Shown: positions 15,136-22,417 of the stretch, one piece after another | How positions within the stretch are numbered: the stretch's first letter is position 1 | How the letters are laid out: each line of letters begins with the position of its first letter | Assembly: GCA_023426265.1 (NCBI GenBank) | Contig: JAFABA010000225.1 | Location: forward strand, 1 to 28,703 | DNA from: Bacillota bacterium | Lineage (GTDB): Bacteria; Bacillota; Clostridia; Christensenellales; CAG-138 | Reading direction: 5' to 3' | DNA length: 28,703 nucleotides | Notes under the pieces: model-generated | The model's database searches: none | What the model saw: only the letters and a program-made list of their open reading frames with translations | What the model was told of the DNA's origin: nothing | Position numbers and translations under genes: made by a program

Positions 15136-15810
15136 TTATACCTTTTTCACGACCTCGTCAGGCATTTCGGCAGTACCCTGGCCGTAGTACTTGAACACGT
15201 TGACGGCCTGTTCCACCTGCGCGGGCGTCATGGAGGCAACGTTGCCCGCGGCCTTTGCGATAAGGTATGTCTTGGCCGCTTCCTCCAGGTATACGCAGGC
15301 ATAGAGCGCTTCCTTCAAGGATTTTCCCACCGCCATCACGCCATGGTGCTTCAATATGACGGCAAGCTGGTCGCCCAGGTTGTTGACCGTTTCAATGCCC
15401 ATGTCGAGGCTCGCCGCGGAACTGAACGGGCAGACCTTCACGGCGCCTTTGGTGGCGTTGGCGAGCGTGGTCACCACCACCGGAAATTCGTCCTGCACAA
15501 GGCCTATGGCCGTAGCGTAGGGCTGGTGCGTGTGGATGACGCCGTTTACGTCCGGACGGTGCTCAAACACGTACAAAAGCGCCTTGGTGTCCACGGAAGG
15601 CTTGCGCGTGCCTTCCTTGATGTTGCCTTCGATATCCATCACCAGCACGTCGTCGGGCACCATGTCCGAATAAATCATGCCGGACGGGGTCACAAGGATA
15701 TCCCCGTTTTCCATGCGCGCGCTGACATTGCCGCCCGAAAGCGCGATCAGCCCGTACTTGTCCAGCGATATGGCGGTTTTGATGATTTCCTGTTTCTGTT
15801 GTTCGTACAT
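15136..15810 (-). CDS. Class II aldolase/epimerase family protein
   Basis: This 224-residue zinc enzyme family includes L-fuculose-phosphate aldolase and L-ribulose-5-phosphate 4-epimerase. Metal ligands are visible as HTH (His93, His95) and HHG (His155), with SGGNVSAR near the N-terminus. The residue that is catalytic Glu in fuculose-phosphate aldolase is here Asp74 (KPSVDTKAL), as in the epimerase PSSDT motif. Function is therefore uncertain between aldolase and epimerase. It lies 44 bases downstream of a small membrane protein gene, with GGAGG before its ATG. Given the PTS genes around it, a sugar-phosphate substrate is likely. Confidence 0.87.
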   Translation of the reverse strand: MYEQQKQEIIKTAISLDKYGLIALSGGNVSARMENGDILVTPSGMIYSDMVPDDVLVMDIEGNIKEGTRKPSVDTKALLYVFEHRPDVNGVIHTHQPYATAIGLVQDEFPVVVTTLANATKGAVKVCPFSSAASLDMGIETVNNLGDQLAVILKHHGVMAVGKSLKEALYACVYLEEAAKTYLIAKAAGNVASMTPAQVEQAVNVFKYYGQGTAEMPDEVVKKV

Positions 15811-15854
15811 CGTTTGCCTCCTGAAAAAAACTCTATCGACAATCCGTCTGAAAC

Positions 15855-16391
15855 CTACTTCTGAAAAAACGGATCGATCTCCACTTCCTGATTAGGATCT
15901 GCCTTCTGCGCATAGCAGGGCCGGATGTTGAACATGGTCTCCCGGCCGCGGAACTTGAGACTGCTGGGATGGATGCGTTTTTCGATGCAGTACAGCTCGT
16001 TGATCAGTTCCTCGCGGTTTTCAAAGTAGTAATAATGTACCCAATACCGGCCGCGCTTGCCGCCCTCTTCCTCCACGCGGATATAGAACTGGGCATTCGC
16101 GAATTCGCGGACATTGAATGTTTTGAGCTTGCTGATGTTATATTTGGCTTCCCCAAAGGAAACAAAGGAGATCGTTTCATCGTCGATCACCACTTCCCTG
16201 GGGTTGCTCTTGAATACGAACGTATTGAGCGCGCCGTAGACTGCGGCGGCCAGGGCGAAGAGATAAAGATATTGCGTGGGTTCCAGCGCATACAGGACGA
16301 TGCACGCCACCGCAATGGCAATCATGATATAGCCGACGATGACGATTCTGAACCGATAGCCCTTGGGCTCATAGACATATGTTTTCTGCAT
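15855..16391 (-). CDS. Small membrane protein, two helices plus soluble domain
   Basis: This 178-residue protein of unknown family has two adjacent membrane helices (about 14-33 and 42-60). A mixed alpha/beta cytoplasmic region of the bacterial-PH type follows (REVVIDDETISFVSFGEAKYNISKL, then INELYCIEKRIHPSSLKF). The C-terminus is charged. It is the first gene of a probable pair with the aldolase gene. Upstream lies a MITE-like palindrome, so the promoter may be inside or next to that element. I do not recognise a specific function. Confidence 0.8.
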   Translation of the reverse strand: MQKTYVYEPKGYRFRIVIVGYIMIAIAVACIVLYALEPTQYLYLFALAAAVYGALNTFVFKSNPREVVIDDETISFVSFGEAKYNISKLKTFNVREFANAQFYIRVEEEGGKRGRYWVHYYYFENREELINELYCIEKRIHPSSLKFRGRETMFNIRPCYAQKADPNQEVEIDPFFQK

Positions 16392-16413
16392 CTAAACGCA
16401 CTTTCCTTTCTTT

Positions 16414-16573
16414 AGGGTTGTTTGAAAACCAACGCAATTGTTTATTTTGGCAAAAACAGGCTGCAACTCGTTAAAAATCCTCGGAATACCTCCGGTATTC
16501 CTGCGGTTCTTGCCTTGTTTCGCTCTGTTTTCCCTCAAAAAATCCGGCATTTTTGAGTTTTCAAACACGCCCT
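16414..16573. mobile_element. MITE-like palindromic element, about 160 bp
   Basis: The left end AGGGTTGTTTGAAAACC (16414-16430) matches the reverse complement of the right end (16553-16573, AGGGCGTGTTTGAAAACTCAA) apart from small differences. The interior is an imperfect palindrome. AAAACAG ends pair at about 16453 and 16528, and GGAATACC/GGTATTCC (about 16484-16502) forms the apex. No coding potential is seen. Structure and size fit a miniature inverted-repeat element, but no clear target duplication is visible. Confidence 0.65.
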
Positions 16574-16578
16574 AGGAA

Positions 16579-16610
16579 ACTGCCGCCCGACCTAAAAGCC
16601 GGGCGGCAGT
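16579..16610 (-). terminator. Terminator after the PTS EIIC gene
   Basis: ACTGCCGCCCG (16579-16589) pairs perfectly with CGGGCGGCAGT (16600-16610) around a 10-base loop. On the minus strand a short T stretch follows. It lies about 30 bases after the EIIC stop, and the plus side abuts the MITE-like element. Confidence 0.75.
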
Positions 16611-16639
16611 GTGGGGAGCATGTCCTGGTGTGCTTACGC

Positions 16640-17998
16640 TTACGCCTGAGCGGCGGCGGTTTCCTTGAGGATCTTGTTGCGGTTGATCACAGCCATCGCA
16701 ATCGCGATGACCGCGATGATGCCGATGCCGAGCCAGCCGAGACCGGATATCCGGAAGAATGCCCAGGTCAAGGGGTTGGAACCGTCGCACAGGCTGGAGA
16801 AGTTGCCGGCGTTCGCATAGGAAGTCGGGTTTGCAGCGACGGCGGCCTTCACGAACGTGTCAACCATGTCGGTACCGCAGTAGAGCATGATGATGAGGGT
16901 GAAGAAGCCGGAAATGAGGCTGCGCAGGAAGTCGCCCTTGGCGGCGGGGATGAACAGAACGAACATCCAGGGGATAACCGCCAGGTCAGCGAAGGGAAGC
17001 ACGCGGTTGCCGGGGAGAATGATCGCGAGCAGAACGCTGACGGGAACGAGGATCAGGGCGGAAGTCATGCAGATGGGGTGACCGATACCAACGGCGGAGT
17101 CAAGACCAATGTAAAGCTTGCCGCCGCCCTTGACGCGTTTGGAAATAAACTCCTGCGCGGCGTCGGAAACGGGGATGAGGCCTTCCATCAGCAGAGCGGC
17201 CATCTTCGGGATGAGCACCAAGCACGCGGAGAGGCTCATGCCGAGCTGGAGGACGCCAATCACGGGGTAGCCGCCCAGCCAGCCAAGAATGATGCCGAAC
17301 ACCAGGCCGATGAGGATGGGTTCGCCCAGGATACCGAGGCGCCTCTGAATGTTTTCCATATCCACGTTGACCTTGTTGAGGCCGGGGATCTTGTCGATGA
17401 TCTTGCAGAAGAGATAAGCGAAGGGAACGAACGCGGTGGTGAAGCCGTGCGGCAGGGAAATGCCGGGGAGGCCGTTGTACTTCTCAAGACCGGGGGCGCT
17501 CCAGTCGCCCAGCACCATGATGATAATCATGTTGAGCGCCGCGGCAACAATGCCCATCCACAGGCTGCCGGTGTAGCTCTGTACCAGCGCGCCGGTGAAA
17601 GCGAAGTGCCAATAATCCCAAATGTCCACGTCTACCGTCTGCGTGGTCTTGGTGAGCAGCATCACAACATTTACGATAATGCCGATGGGGATGATGAACG
17701 TGCCGACCTGAGACGCGAATGCGATGGCCGCGGATGCAACCCACCCGATGTCAACAGCATCCAGCGACCAGCCAAAACGCTCTACCATTTGCTGGACGGC
17801 AGGCCCCAGGCTGCTGCCCAGCAAACCTGTTACGAGGCCCAGGCCGATGAACCCTACGCCGACCGTGAGGCCTGCGCGCAGGGACTTTCCGAACGGAGCG
17901 CCTAAGATAAGGCCGAATATCAGCATGATGACGGGCATCATGACCGATACGCCCAGATCGGAGATAAATTTGAATACGCTTAAAATTGCATCTACCAT
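16640..17998 (-). CDS. gatC: PTS galactitol-type permease, EIIC component
   Basis: This 452-residue polytopic membrane protein is the sugar channel of a galactitol-family PTS transporter. About 10-12 hydrophobic segments are visible. Family stretches include GLTVGVGFIGLGLV, IGIIVNVVMLL with TVDVDIWDYWHF, and DSAVGIGHPICMTSA. It is the second gene after EIIB, separated by about 90 bases, and uses PEP-derived phosphate via EIIA, EIIB, HPr and enzyme I. The substrate may be a polyol or pentose, since members of this family differ widely. No galactitol-phosphate dehydrogenase is present. Confidence 0.92.
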   Translation of the reverse strand: MVDAILSVFKFISDLGVSVMMPVIMLIFGLILGAPFGKSLRAGLTVGVGFIGLGLVTGLLGSSLGPAVQQMVERFGWSLDAVDIGWVASAAIAFASQVGTFIIPIGIIVNVVMLLTKTTQTVDVDIWDYWHFAFTGALVQSYTGSLWMGIVAAALNMIIIMVLGDWSAPGLEKYNGLPGISLPHGFTTAFVPFAYLFCKIIDKIPGLNKVNVDMENIQRRLGILGEPILIGLVFGIILGWLGGYPVIGVLQLGMSLSACLVLIPKMAALLMEGLIPVSDAAQEFISKRVKGGGKLYIGLDSAVGIGHPICMTSALILVPVSVLLAIILPGNRVLPFADLAVIPWMFVLFIPAAKGDFLRSLISGFFTLIIMLYCGTDMVDTFVKAAVAANPTSYANAGNFSSLCDGSNPLTWAFFRISGLGWLGIGIIAVIAIAMAVINRNKILKETAAAQA

Positions 17999-18089
17999 AG
18001 TAACCCCCCTAAGATTTCTTTGTATTTGCTTTTGCTCTCAAACGCGCAAGGGCCGGCTCCCGATCAGCCCCTGCGCGTAAGATTCTTGA

Positions 18090-18395
18090 TTATTTCCCGT
18101 TCGGCCACAGGATGGCGATGACCTGGTCCGCTACCTTATCCATGCCTACGCCGGTAACCAGCGGCAGCGCGTTGACGCAGGGCGTCTTCAGGTAGCTGGG
18201 AACGGTGGTGGTATGGACGATGACGTCGAACCCGTCGTCCTTGGAGGCAAGCTCCGCGATCTTGTACTGGGTCGTCTTATACAGCCCCTTGTACCCCCGC
18301 TCGTCGAGCAGCTTGCTCAGGCGGTTGGTGGCGAGCGTACTCGTTACAACGCCCGTGCCACAGGAGATCAGAATATTTTTTACGTTACCGGCCAT
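18090..18395 (-). CDS. gatB: PTS galactitol-type EIIB component
   Basis: This 101-residue cytoplasmic phosphotransfer protein has its phosphocysteine at Cys12 in LISCGTGVVTST, the classic P-loop-like motif of the galactitol/lactose-type EIIB group. It passes phosphate from EIIA to the sugar at EIIC. It is the first gene of the EIIB-EIIC unit. AGGAGG precedes its ATG, and a strong promoter with two operator-like repeats lies 140-190 bases upstream. The matching EIIA gene lies on the opposite strand, divergent. Confidence 0.92.
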   Translation of the reverse strand: MAGNVKNILISCGTGVVTSTLATNRLSKLLDERGYKGLYKTTQYKIAELASKDDGFDVIVHTTTVPSYLKTPCVNALPLVTGVGMDKVADQVIAILWPNGK

Positions 18396-18491
18396 TATGA
18401 ATTACCTCCTAGATGTTTTGTTGGTGGAAATTTGAAGCTCACCGGGAGAAATCCCGGGGCATAGCCGCAGCACACAGCCAGGGACCATTTC

Positions 18492-18511
18492 TGTTTCACT
18501 TGCTTTTGTTC
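18492..18511. promoter_or_regulatory. DeoR-type operator repeat, distal copy
   Basis: TGTTTCACTTGCTTTTGTTC resembles the promoter-proximal copy at 18534-18554, differing by two changes and one base of length. The copies are 42 bases apart, four helical turns, which suits cooperative binding. Confidence 0.55.
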
Positions 18512-18533
18512 TTTCGTATTGACAGTATAGGTA

Positions 18534-18583
18534 TGTTTCGTTTTGCTTTTGTTCAATTATAGCACACGCAATTACCATGTCAA
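18534..18583 (-). promoter_or_regulatory. EIIB/EIIC promoter with proximal operator
   Basis: On the minus strand TTGACA (18578-18583), a 16-base spacer and TATAAT (18556-18561) make an almost ideal promoter. The operator repeat TGTTTCGTTTTGCTTTTGTTC lies just downstream (18534-18554) and matches the TTTCGTTTT-A/G-CTTT core at the deoR promoter. Repression by the DeoR protein at 13377 is the likely mode. Confidence 0.7.
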
Positions 18584-18663
18584 GTGAAACTTATCACTCC
18601 GTAAATATGCAATTGTAAATCTCTAAATTGAGCATAATTCAACCCTTTTTGGGGCTTGGGCCC

Positions 18664-18708
18664 TTGTATTATATCCTCCTTTCTGATACAATGTGTTTCA
18701 AATGAAAC
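18664..18708 (+). promoter_or_regulatory. EIIA promoter and palindrome
   Basis: TTGTAT (18664-18669) and TACAAT (18687-18692) are 17 bases apart on the plus strand. They are followed at once by the perfect palindrome GTTTCA-AA-TGAAAC (18695-18708), a likely repressor site. Transcripts would carry a leader of about 250 bases before the EIIA start. Confidence 0.55.
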
Positions 18709-18953
18709 TTTCAGGTTACGGTTTATATGGTCGCTGCACTGCGCAAATGCACATTTACACACGATACACCCAACGTTTCATTAATAATGCTTGCCAGCCG
18801 GAGGCAAAAGCGGCTATTGTAATAGCGTCCGCTTTGGCTTTTTGGCTTGCCCGCGGGCGGGCAATAAAAACGCCCTGCATTGAATGTTAGGTTTACCAGA
18901 ATACTATCATTATATCCAAAATTAGAAGGATCGCCGGATTGGAGGGCTTACGA

Positions 18954-19421
18954 ATGAGAGAACAGGTTCCGTTTGCGGATAAGGTACGCGAAGACCTTGT
19001 GCTTTTGGGAGTGGAGGGCGAAACCAGGGACGAGGTGCTCTGCAATATCGCAAAGGTGCTGATGGACAAGGGCGTTGCCAAAGGTACGTTTTATGAGGCG
19101 CTGCTCCAGCGTGAAAACGAATACCCCACGGGCCTTCCCATAGGCGAAATCAATATCGCCATACCGCACACCTATCCCGAGCACATCAATGAGGTGGCCA
19201 TCACGATCGCTGTTCCCAAAAAGCCCGTCGTATTCCGCAACATGGGGGACAAGGATGAGGAAATTTTGATTTCCGTCATACTCTGCCTGACAATGCGCAA
19301 GATGGACGATAACGTCAAACTGCTTCCGGCGCTGATGGGCTTCTTTGCGGATGAAGACAACCTGCGCGCGCTTCTCGCCTGCAAGACGCCCGCCGAGGTG
19401 ATTTCGCTTGTAACGGCATAG
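18954..19421 (+). CDS. gatA: PTS galactitol/fructose-type EIIA component
   Basis: This 155-residue cytoplasmic protein accepts phosphate from HPr on His72 (INIAIPHTYPEH), the conserved EIIA-fructose/galactitol fold site, and hands it to EIIB. I chose ATG 18954 because GGAGGG lies 7 bases upstream. An in-frame TTG at 18939 with AGAAGGA upstream would add five residues. Separation of EIIA from EIIB/EIIC by a divergent promoter region is unusual, since these genes are commonly in one operon. The EIIA may be made at a different level or serve more than one permease. Confidence 0.9.
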   Translation: MREQVPFADKVREDLVLLGVEGETRDEVLCNIAKVLMDKGVAKGTFYEALLQRENEYPTGLPIGEINIAIPHTYPEHINEVAITIAVPKKPVVFRNMGDKDEEILISVILCLTMRKMDDNVKLLPALMGFFADEDNLRALLACKTPAEVISLVTA

Positions 19422-19464
19422 CTGAGGCGCTAAAGAAGCATTCCAGGAAAGTCTTGAAATAGAT

Positions 19465-19533
19465 GTTTCCGGCGTAAAGGATTCCGAAGGGGCATGTCCC
19501 TTCGGCGGGGTCCGGGGGCAAAGCCCCTGAAAG
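19465..19533 (+). repeat. Dispersed intergenic repeat, copy B
   Basis: This copy aligns with copy A at 15037-15109. It contains CCGAAGGG/CCCTTCGG (19484-19505) and GGGGC/GCCCC (19515-19527) hairpins. It lies between the convergent EIIA and TPR-protein genes, so it may help terminate both. Confidence 0.7.
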
Positions 19534-19545
19534 AGACGCAGACGC

Positions 19546-20448
19546 TTATAAAAGCCCTGCGTCTTCCTTTTTCAGCGTGACGCCCCGCTCCTTGAGCCGG
19601 GCTTTCGCCGCGGCGGCGCAGGCGAACGTGTTGCCGTTTACGGCCACATACCGGTAGCTGCGGTTGGCTTCCTGCTGACGGTCAAGCCGCTCATTTAGCC
19701 TTGCCAGCGCGTAGTGGTAAATCACGCGCTCATATTCGGTCTTTGCTTTTTCAATGTGCTGCTCGAGCGCTGCCGTATCGTCAAACCCTTCCTTTGCAAA
19801 CACCGCGATATAGTCCCGCGTCGCAAGGCGCATGGCATCCGCCGCGGCATATGCGTCGCGGTTGTTGACAGTGGCGTCGGCCACGGCCTTGAGCCTACTG
19901 TAAAGCTTGACGGCAGCGTCGTTGTCCCCGGTTTCCACATAACCGATACAGGCGTTCGAATAGACGCCGCAGAGCGAAACGCGCATGTCGTGCGTGATCC
20001 AGTCCACATTCGCCTGCTCCTGCGCGGCGTCAAGAAGCGCGATGGCTTTTTCATATTCGCCCCGTGCGATATAGCCTTTGCCGACCAAGTAGTATTTGAC
20101 CAGGTCCGTCTGGCGGCTCCCTTTTTTGAAGAGCGGCTCAGCCTTATGAAAGAACGCCTCCGTATCGCAATTTTTCAACAATTCAGATGCGATCTTCTGA
20201 AACTCCTTGTTACCGATGGAGGAGGCGACGGCAGAGGATACCATCTGCGCCATGAACAGGCCGAGCAGGATGAATACCCACCGCAATATCACGCTTTCTA
20301 CCGCCCGGCCGCCGGATATGAGGGAAGTATACACCACCTGCCCGTTCACCGTCGACGCGCGCGGGATAAGCAGCACAAGTACCAGCGCGCAGGTGATGGC
20401 CAACAGGACGAAATATAAGATCTTGCTTTTTTTAAACTCCATGATCAT
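19546..20448 (-). CDS. Membrane-anchored TPR-like protein
   Basis: This 300-residue protein has two N-terminal membrane helices (about 9-29 and 52-74), the first possibly a signal anchor. Helical pairs of tetratricopeptide type follow (GKGYIARGEYEKAIALLDAA; IGYVETGDNDAAVKLYSRL; HYALARLNERLDRQQEANRSY). TPR arrays mediate protein binding. It is downstream of a second small membrane protein (42-base gap), probably co-transcribed. The role is unknown. The first ATG (20448) and a second ATG two codons later are both possible starts. Confidence 0.82.
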   Translation of the reverse strand: MIMEFKKSKILYFVLLAITCALVLVLLIPRASTVNGQVVYTSLISGGRAVESVILRWVFILLGLFMAQMVSSAVASSIGNKEFQKIASELLKNCDTEAFFHKAEPLFKKGSRQTDLVKYYLVGKGYIARGEYEKAIALLDAAQEQANVDWITHDMRVSLCGVYSNACIGYVETGDNDAAVKLYSRLKAVADATVNNRDAYAAADAMRLATRDYIAVFAKEGFDDTAALEQHIEKAKTEYERVIYHYALARLNERLDRQQEANRSYRYVAVNGNTFACAAAAKARLKERGVTLKKEDAGLL

Positions 20449-20490
20449 GGCAAATACCCCCGTCTTTATGTTCTAAGGTATGGTCCAACG

Positions 20491-20865
20491 TCACTGCATA
20501 AACAGCACATAACACCCATACCCGGCGGCAATGATGCCGAACAGCGCCATGAATGCGGCGTTCAACTCAATGCTGCTGTTGTGGGCGATCACCACAAGCT
20601 GCGGCGTTTCGGGGTTAAAATAAACATTTTCCACGGTATTGAGCCGCTTGCTGTCATACCGCGTACGCTGCAGGGAACGCGCGGTAATGGATTTATCGCC
20701 CCGCATGAAGCGGTACACCGTATGCTTGCCTTCAAAGCCCGATACCTTGGCGCGCACGTCTTCCCCGTTCTTTACGATGCGGCGCTTTTGTATGACGAGG
20801 CGCAGCGCGCTTATAAGCAGGTAAAGCCCGCCCAGCAGGGTCATAACCGCCGTTGTTTGATCCAT
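20491..20865 (-). CDS. Small two-helix membrane protein, DUF3592-like
   Basis: This 124-residue protein has membrane helices at both ends (about 5-23 and 101-121). They flank a small beta-rich domain (RAKVSGFEGKHTVYRFMRG ... NVYFNPETPQLVVIAH) reminiscent of DUF3592-type proteins, although I am not certain of the family. The ATG is preceded by AAAGGCGG. It is first in a pair with the TPR protein gene. Function unknown. Confidence 0.75.
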   Translation of the reverse strand: MDQTTAVMTLLGGLYLLISALRLVIQKRRIVKNGEDVRAKVSGFEGKHTVYRFMRGDKSITARSLQRTRYDSKRLNTVENVYFNPETPQLVVIAHNSSIELNAAFMALFGIIAAGYGCYVLFMQ

Positions 20866-20995
20866 TTGACTATTCCGCCTTTTGATAATATTTCATCTGA
20901 AAGTAGTTTAAAAGCCAGTGAACGCTTTTTTCTATTATCCGATGCTTAGGAACCCTTGTCAAGGAAGGCGAATAAAGCCTTTTTCATCCAAAAGG

Positions 20996-21025
20996 TTGAC
21001 TGCATTTGGTACTATATAGTACAAT
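20996..21025 (+). promoter_or_regulatory. marR promoter with operator palindrome
   Basis: TTGACT (20996-21001) and TACAAT (21020-21025) are 18 bases apart. A perfect 14-base palindrome GTACTATATAGTAC (21009-21022) overlaps the -10 box. This is the usual layout of an autorepressed MarR gene. Confidence 0.65.
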
Positions 21026-21042
21026 CCGTTATAGAAAGGGTG

Positions 21043-21483
21043 ATGCGATTGGCAGAAAGAAACGGCGGATTTTTGATTTCCCAGGTAAAGCAGTTGCAGG
21101 ACAGGGTGTTCGACGGGCTGCTGCGTCAATCCGGCATTCAGGAATTTAACGGAGCGCAGGGAAGAATTCTTTACGTCCTGTGGCAAGAGGATAACCTGCC
21201 CATTGTGGAGCTGTCCAAACGCACGTCTTTGGCGAAGACCACGCTGACAGGCATGCTCGACCGCATGGAGGACAGCGGTACCTTGTCGCGCGTGTACGAT
21301 GAGGACGACCGGCGGATGATCCGCATCGTGCTGACCCCAAAGGCAAGGGAACTCAGCGAGACATATTCGGAAGTGTCCCGGAGGATGACCGCGCTTTTTT
21401 ACAAAGGCTTTCAGGAAGAAGAAATCGACGCGTTTGAGCATTCCCTTGCATGCATCCTTCAGAATTTAAAGGAATTGGTCTGA
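21043..21483 (+). CDS. MarR-family transcriptional regulator
   Basis: This protein of about 146 residues has a winged helix-turn-helix. Key stretches are GAQGRILYVLWQEDNLPIVELSKRTSLAKTTLTGMLDRMEDSG and the wing RVYDEDDRRMIRIVLT. The frame extends upstream to 20956, but the promoter lies inside that extension, so the start must be near 21043 (ATG) or 21049 (TTG). AAAGGGTGATG suits the TTG, and the same sequence precedes the mgtA ATG. It is followed 33 bases later by a nitroreductase gene, which it probably regulates. The ligand is unknown, perhaps an electrophile or quinone. Confidence 0.9.
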   Translation: MRLAERNGGFLISQVKQLQDRVFDGLLRQSGIQEFNGAQGRILYVLWQEDNLPIVELSKRTSLAKTTLTGMLDRMEDSGTLSRVYDEDDRRMIRIVLTPKARELSETYSEVSRRMTALFYKGFQEEEIDAFEHSLACILQNLKELV

Positions 21484-21516
21484 ACACAAAAATCTTCATA
21501 ACAGGAGGAACGCCAT

Positions 21517-22143
21517 ATGGAGTTTTATACAGCCGTTGCCCAAAGAAGAACCATCCGTGACTTGCAGGACAGGGAAATCCCAACGGAAATCCTCCACCGG
21601 ATACTGGATGCGGGCCTGAAGGCTCCCACCAACGACCATTTACGCAACTGGGAGTTTGTCGTCATCACCGACCCTGCCGAAAAAGCGCGAATCATCCAAA
21701 AGATCCCCAAGTCCTTTTCCAAGAACGAGGTTCGGGCGTTTATTGACAGCTGCAACATGAGCGACCCTGTCCAGCGGGCCATGTATATGCAGGGCGTCCC
21801 TAAGCAATATGCCATGCTGTACCACTCCGGCTGCCTGGTGCTGCCGTTTTTCCGGCAGGACTGCCCCCTGCTCAAGCCCAAGAGCATCAATGACCTCAAC
21901 GGCTTTGCTTCCATCTGGTGCTGCATTGAAAACATTTTCCTGGCCGCTGCCGCAGAAGGATTGGGCGCCGCTTTTCGCATTCCGTTCCCCGATGAAGTTA
22001 CATATTTAAAGGAGGCCATAGGCCACCCCGACAATTACGTGATGCCCTGCTATATCGCCATCGGCTATCCAAAAGAAGATGCGGACAATACCCTTCAGCA
22101 CGAATACCGCGCGGCGGATAAGATCCATGTGAACCGATGGTAA
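21517..22143 (+). CDS. Nitroreductase-family FMN oxidoreductase
   Basis: This 208-residue protein has the nitroreductase N-terminus (RRTIRDLQDREIPTEILHRILDAGLKAPTNDHLRNWEFVVI). A glycine/alanine-rich central helix follows (ENIFLAAAAEGLGAAFRIPF), then the C-terminal AIGYPKED. Members use FMN and NAD(P)H to reduce nitro groups, quinones or flavins. It lies downstream of marR with AGGAGGA before the ATG and is likely derepressed with it. The mid-protein segment with several Cys and Tyr residues is longer than in minimal members. The substrate cannot be inferred. Confidence 0.9.
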   Translation: MEFYTAVAQRRTIRDLQDREIPTEILHRILDAGLKAPTNDHLRNWEFVVITDPAEKARIIQKIPKSFSKNEVRAFIDSCNMSDPVQRAMYMQGVPKQYAMLYHSGCLVLPFFRQDCPLLKPKSINDLNGFASIWCCIENIFLAAAAEGLGAAFRIPFPDEVTYLKEAIGHPDNYVMPCYIAIGYPKEDADNTLQHEYRAADKIHVNRW

Positions 22144-22270
22144 CCATGCATCAAGCTATGGCATTTCCAAATATGGGTACATATCAATAGTAGTAGATTT
22201 GCTTGACAATCCCCAAAAGCCGGTGCTATGGTAAGGTTGCTCAAAAAGCATAGAAGGATGTGAGAAAACC

Positions 22271-22378
22271 ATGGACGACAGTATACGAAAAACGTGCCGC
22301 AAACTGTATCAGGCATGTAAAATCCGGAAGCAAACCTCTGCTTTTGGTTCGTTTGGCGTCCATGCGTTTTGCGGCTAG
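22271..22378 (+). CDS. Possible 35-residue leader peptide
   Basis: An ATG at 22271 opens a 35-codon frame ending at TAG 22378, immediately before the antiterminator/terminator region. The peptide is basic with three Cys (positions 9, 16, 34). AGAAGGATGTGAGAAAACC lies upstream, with the purine block about 13 bases away, so translation would be weak. Salmonella mgtA is preceded by a leader peptide (mgtL) controlling elongation, so a similar role is possible. The peptide itself is not recognisably conserved and may be chance. Confidence 0.3.
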   Translation: MDDSIRKTCRKLYQACKIRKQTSAFGSFGVHAFCG

Positions 22379-22395
22379 CCACACGGATTTGGTTT

Positions 22396-22417
22396 GCGCC
22401 CGGATGGGCGCTTTTTT
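22396..22417 (+). terminator. Intrinsic terminator in the mgtA leader
   Basis: A GCGCCC/GGGCGC stem with a GGAT loop is followed by six T. It lies between the promoter and mgtA, so it must be bypassed for expression. Confidence 0.85.

Larger units (their letters stand above)
18396..18953. other. Divergent regulatory region between EIIB/EIIC and EIIA
   Basis: About 560 bases hold two promoters facing apart, two DeoR-type operator repeats and a GTTTCA/TGAAAC palindrome. Two hairpins lie in the EIIA leader: one centred on CTATT/AATAG with AAAGCGG/CCGCTTT arms (about 18809-18837), and one of TTGCCCGC/GCGGGCAA (about 18844-18862). The first is followed by GGCTTTTTGG and might attenuate EIIA transcription. 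No gene is visible here. Confidence 0.65.

Noticed and set aside
16553..17905. 450-codon plus-strand frame rich in Asp, Glu, His and Gly
   Set aside because: It is antisense to the well-supported EIIC gene. Its composition reflects the mirrored membrane-protein codons and it has no family character.
20956..21042. Upstream extension of MarR
   Set aside because: The predicted promoter and operator lie inside it, so it would not be transcribed.
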